This document shows, piece by piece, positions 39,594 to 41,136 of a DNA stretch of 41,136 nt; within the stretch, counting starts at the first letter, position 1; each line of letters begins with the position of its first letter. This DNA comes from Deltaproteobacteria bacterium (GTDB lineage: Bacteria > Myxococcota > SpSt-1050), in the NCBI GenBank assembly GCA_026416535.1, contig JAOAFA010000111.1:1-41136 (forward strand). The letters run 5' to 3'. The position numbers and the translations under genes were made by a program. The notes beneath the pieces are model-generated. The model was not told the origin of the DNA and did no database searches. It was given only the letters and a program-made list of their open reading frames with translations.

Positions 39594-41105
39594 TTAGGAT
39601 GAAAATTTTTTATTAAGCTTTATACCTCTATTCTTGTCTTTCTCGTATATCAAGACCTCAAGCTCATCAAAATTAAATAAGTTTCTTTCTCCTTCTATCA
39701 AAAATATCTTGGTTTCTCTTATAATCTCCGGAACTTTGATTTTTATCTTTTCGCTTTTTATAATTCGGTCTCCTTTTTTATATCTTACTATTACATTAAA
39801 ATACAATCTAAGTGGAACTTTTATTTTGTTACTTCCGATATCTGCTTTCAAATAGAGAGAATATTTATCATTTTTTATAGAGATGTCTAAATCTTTGAAA
39901 TCGGTATAAGCAAAGTATCCTGTAAATTCGTAGTTCAGTGAATAAATTAAACCATCTCTATGATCGTAAATTTTGCTAATTGTGATATCTCCTGTGTTGT
40001 GTATTTTGTCAAATTTTTCTGCAAGTGACCTATCCGTTAGAACTATATATTTTATGCCCATAGCTGAGAGTATTCTGAGAGTGTCCATTTTTTCAGGGTT
40101 GTTTTCGATTTCTTTCATAATAGGATTCAAAAAATGAATGTATCCAGTGAAAGGCGTGTATGTAGGTTTGTTAATGATTGAGGAATATAAGATGTGCGAG
40201 TAAGCCTCCCTTAGTGGGAAAAATATTACAGCCCCTTTGGCTTTATTATTGAGAGTTTTTAATATTTCGGGTGGATTTGAGTATATTGGGTATTTAATAA
40301 TAGGGATTTTTGAATAATATTCAATTGCTACTAGTACAAATAGTATTATTGTGAGTGAGATTTTTAGGATTTTTACCTGGCGGTTTTGTATTAAAGCTAT
40401 TGTAGAACCTGTAAATATTGATACTGATATTATGGTGAATATATAAAATCTCATTGGAACTCTTGTCCCATCAAATGCAGGAAAGTATTCGTATAAGAAT
40501 CTATATAGAAATCCATAGTTGAATGTCATATCTTTAAATTTTATCACTGGATTAGGCCCGGAAATCACCAAAAATGAAAAGATTAAAATAAGTATCATTA
40601 TTAAATAATAAACACGCTTTAGGTTAACTAATAGAATTCCGAATATTGCCAGTGTTGACACTGAAATACCTAGGAAAAATGAGCCTTCATTAATGTCCAA
40701 GATTGAAAGATATTCTTTGTAGAGAAGATTGAACCTTGTAATCCCCATTAGATTTTTAAGGTCAGGAAGTGAGGCTATAGTTTTAATATCCCTTACAAGT
40801 CCGAATGAATCTCTTAATTCAAGGTATGGTAGAGTAAAAGGCATGAGGATCATAGATGACGAAATAGCTGCAATTATGAGAAATATGCAGAGCTTTATAT
40901 CTGTTATTTTTTTATTCCATATTACATAAGGTATACCTACTAGAGGAAGAATTAGTGCTAGATAAACAATGTAATACATGTTCATAAGAGACTGAAATAC
41001 AATAGTTAAGATTAGCATTGACAAATTTTTTATGTTTGTCTCATCTATTAGCTTAAAGAGAAAATATATGCAGATTGGGAATAAACCTGACCACAGAGTC
41101 TGTAT
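39594..41105 (-). CDS. Polytopic membrane protein (GT-C/YfhO-like), 5'-truncated at contig end
   Basis: About 504 residues from the contig end to the stop, with roughly nine hydrophobic helices and a C-terminal extracytoplasmic domain (~from residue 270: 'KGAVIFFPLREAYSHILYSS', 'TLRILSAMGIKYIVLTDRS'). This layout and the 'PPEILKTLNNKAKGAVIFFP' segment are typical of YfhO/GT-C membrane proteins that flip or transfer lipid-linked sugars. The N-terminus, which would hold the catalytic first loop, lies beyond the contig. The apparent start codon at 41123 (MCIRDS...) is adapter sequence; the first fully genomic codon is at 41103-41105. Function inferred only at superfamily level. Confidence 0.7.
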   Translation of the reverse strand: MQTLWSGLFPICIYFLFKLIDETNIKNLSMLILTIVFQSLMNMYYIVYLALILPLVGIPYVIWNKKITDIKLCIFLIIAAISSSMILMPFTLPYLELRDSFGLVRDIKTIASLPDLKNLMGITRFNLLYKEYLSILDINEGSFFLGISVSTLAIFGILLVNLKRVYYLIMILILIFSFLVISGPNPVIKFKDMTFNYGFLYRFLYEYFPAFDGTRVPMRFYIFTIISVSIFTGSTIALIQNRQVKILKISLTIILFVLVAIEYYSKIPIIKYPIYSNPPEILKTLNNKAKGAVIFFPLREAYSHILYSSIINKPTYTPFTGYIHFLNPIMKEIENNPEKMDTLRILSAMGIKYIVLTDRSLAEKFDKIHNTGDITISKIYDHRDGLIYSLNYEFTGYFAYTDFKDLDISIKNDKYSLYLKADIGSNKIKVPLRLYFNVIVRYKKGDRIIKSEKIKIKVPEIIRETKIFLIEGERNLFNFDELEVLIYEKDKNRGIKLNKKFSS

Positions 41106-41106
41106 A

Positions 41107-41136
41107 CTGTCTCTTATACACATCTGACGCTGCCGA
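41107..41136. other. Nextera transposase adapter contamination (not genomic)
   Basis: The last 30 bases begin with CTGTCTCTTATACACATCT, the reverse complement of the Tn5 mosaic end used in Nextera libraries, followed by GACGCTGCCGA of the adapter. In reverse it encodes MCIRDS, a known artefact N-terminus in databases. Confidence 0.97.

Noticed and set aside
1-41136. CRISPR arrays, rRNA, tRNA, phage or defence modules
   Set aside because: No regularly spaced repeats, rRNA segments or complete tRNA folds were seen, and no gene resembles a known defence, toxin-antitoxin or phage structural family.

Overview
The window looks like one end-to-end contig from a draft or metagenomic assembly of a low-GC (roughly 35%) Gram-negative bacterium. 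The protein types point to a relative of the Myxococcota/Bdellovibrionota group (former Deltaproteobacteria). The reasons are an MJ0042 zinc ribbon fused to a GYF_2-like domain and TPRs, lipoproteins with repeated W..F..C..GV modules, secreted proteases ending in a GCxC tail, a 'GFNHNI..FHVQTED'-type small protein and a TIGR045xx-like protein. No rRNA, tRNA or CRISPR was found. The placement is inference from protein style. Both ends are broken: the left end is inside an insertion-sequence transposase, and the right end is inside a membrane-protein gene and finishes in 30 bases of Nextera sequencing adapter.

Layout. 1-2541 (+): transposase remnant, then bL31 (rpmE), an EpmA-type lysyl-tRNA-synthetase paralog and a secreted matrixin-like metalloprotease. 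2525-10390 (-): a two-gene operon of surface lipoproteins, a 2287-residue protein of three ~700-residue super-repeats and a smaller protein of three ~95-residue modules. 10391-10993: about 600 bp of hairpin-rich non-coding DNA. 10994-14608 (-): tightly overlapping argS, SPOR-domain protein, RmlD-type reductase and cupin. 15275-21164 (+): TPR scaffold, rsmI and a kelch lipoprotein. 21161-22435 (-): ihfA-like, tatA-like and tatC from a near-perfect sigma70 promoter. 22523-27964 (-): a membrane operon with a membrane-anchored jelly-roll-like protein, two paralogous GT39-type (PMT-like) GT-C glycosyltransferases and an MFS transporter. 28359-32800 (+): ftsE-ftsX-envC-ctpA-queH. 32812-34542: a secreted Cys-rich protein (-) divergent from a secreted protein with FG-GAP-like repeats and a putative NADase-type glycan-binding domain (+). 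34710-41105 (-): folK, two conserved unknowns, a polyprenyl-phosphate-type GT2, a secreted HExxH protease and the truncated membrane protein.

How the genes work together. Cell-envelope functions dominate: division-coupled peptidoglycan hydrolysis (FtsEX-EnvC, SPOR, CtpA), Tat export, lipoproteins, secreted proteases and lipid-linked glycosylation (GT2 plus GT39 pair). Housekeeping RNA and translation genes (rpmE, epmA, argS, rsmI, queH) are interspersed. Same-strand genes commonly overlap by 1-29 nt or are separated by under 15 nt, so translational coupling is the rule.

Main points for follow-up: the shared GCxC tail on two unrelated secreted metalloproteases, the super-repeat lipoprotein with nine predicted Ca-binding loops, the structured non-coding block before it, the 14-Cys secreted protein, and a switch of GC skew near 22.5-23 kb. 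I found no clearly new multi-gene system. The most system-like candidates are the secreted and surface proteins just listed.
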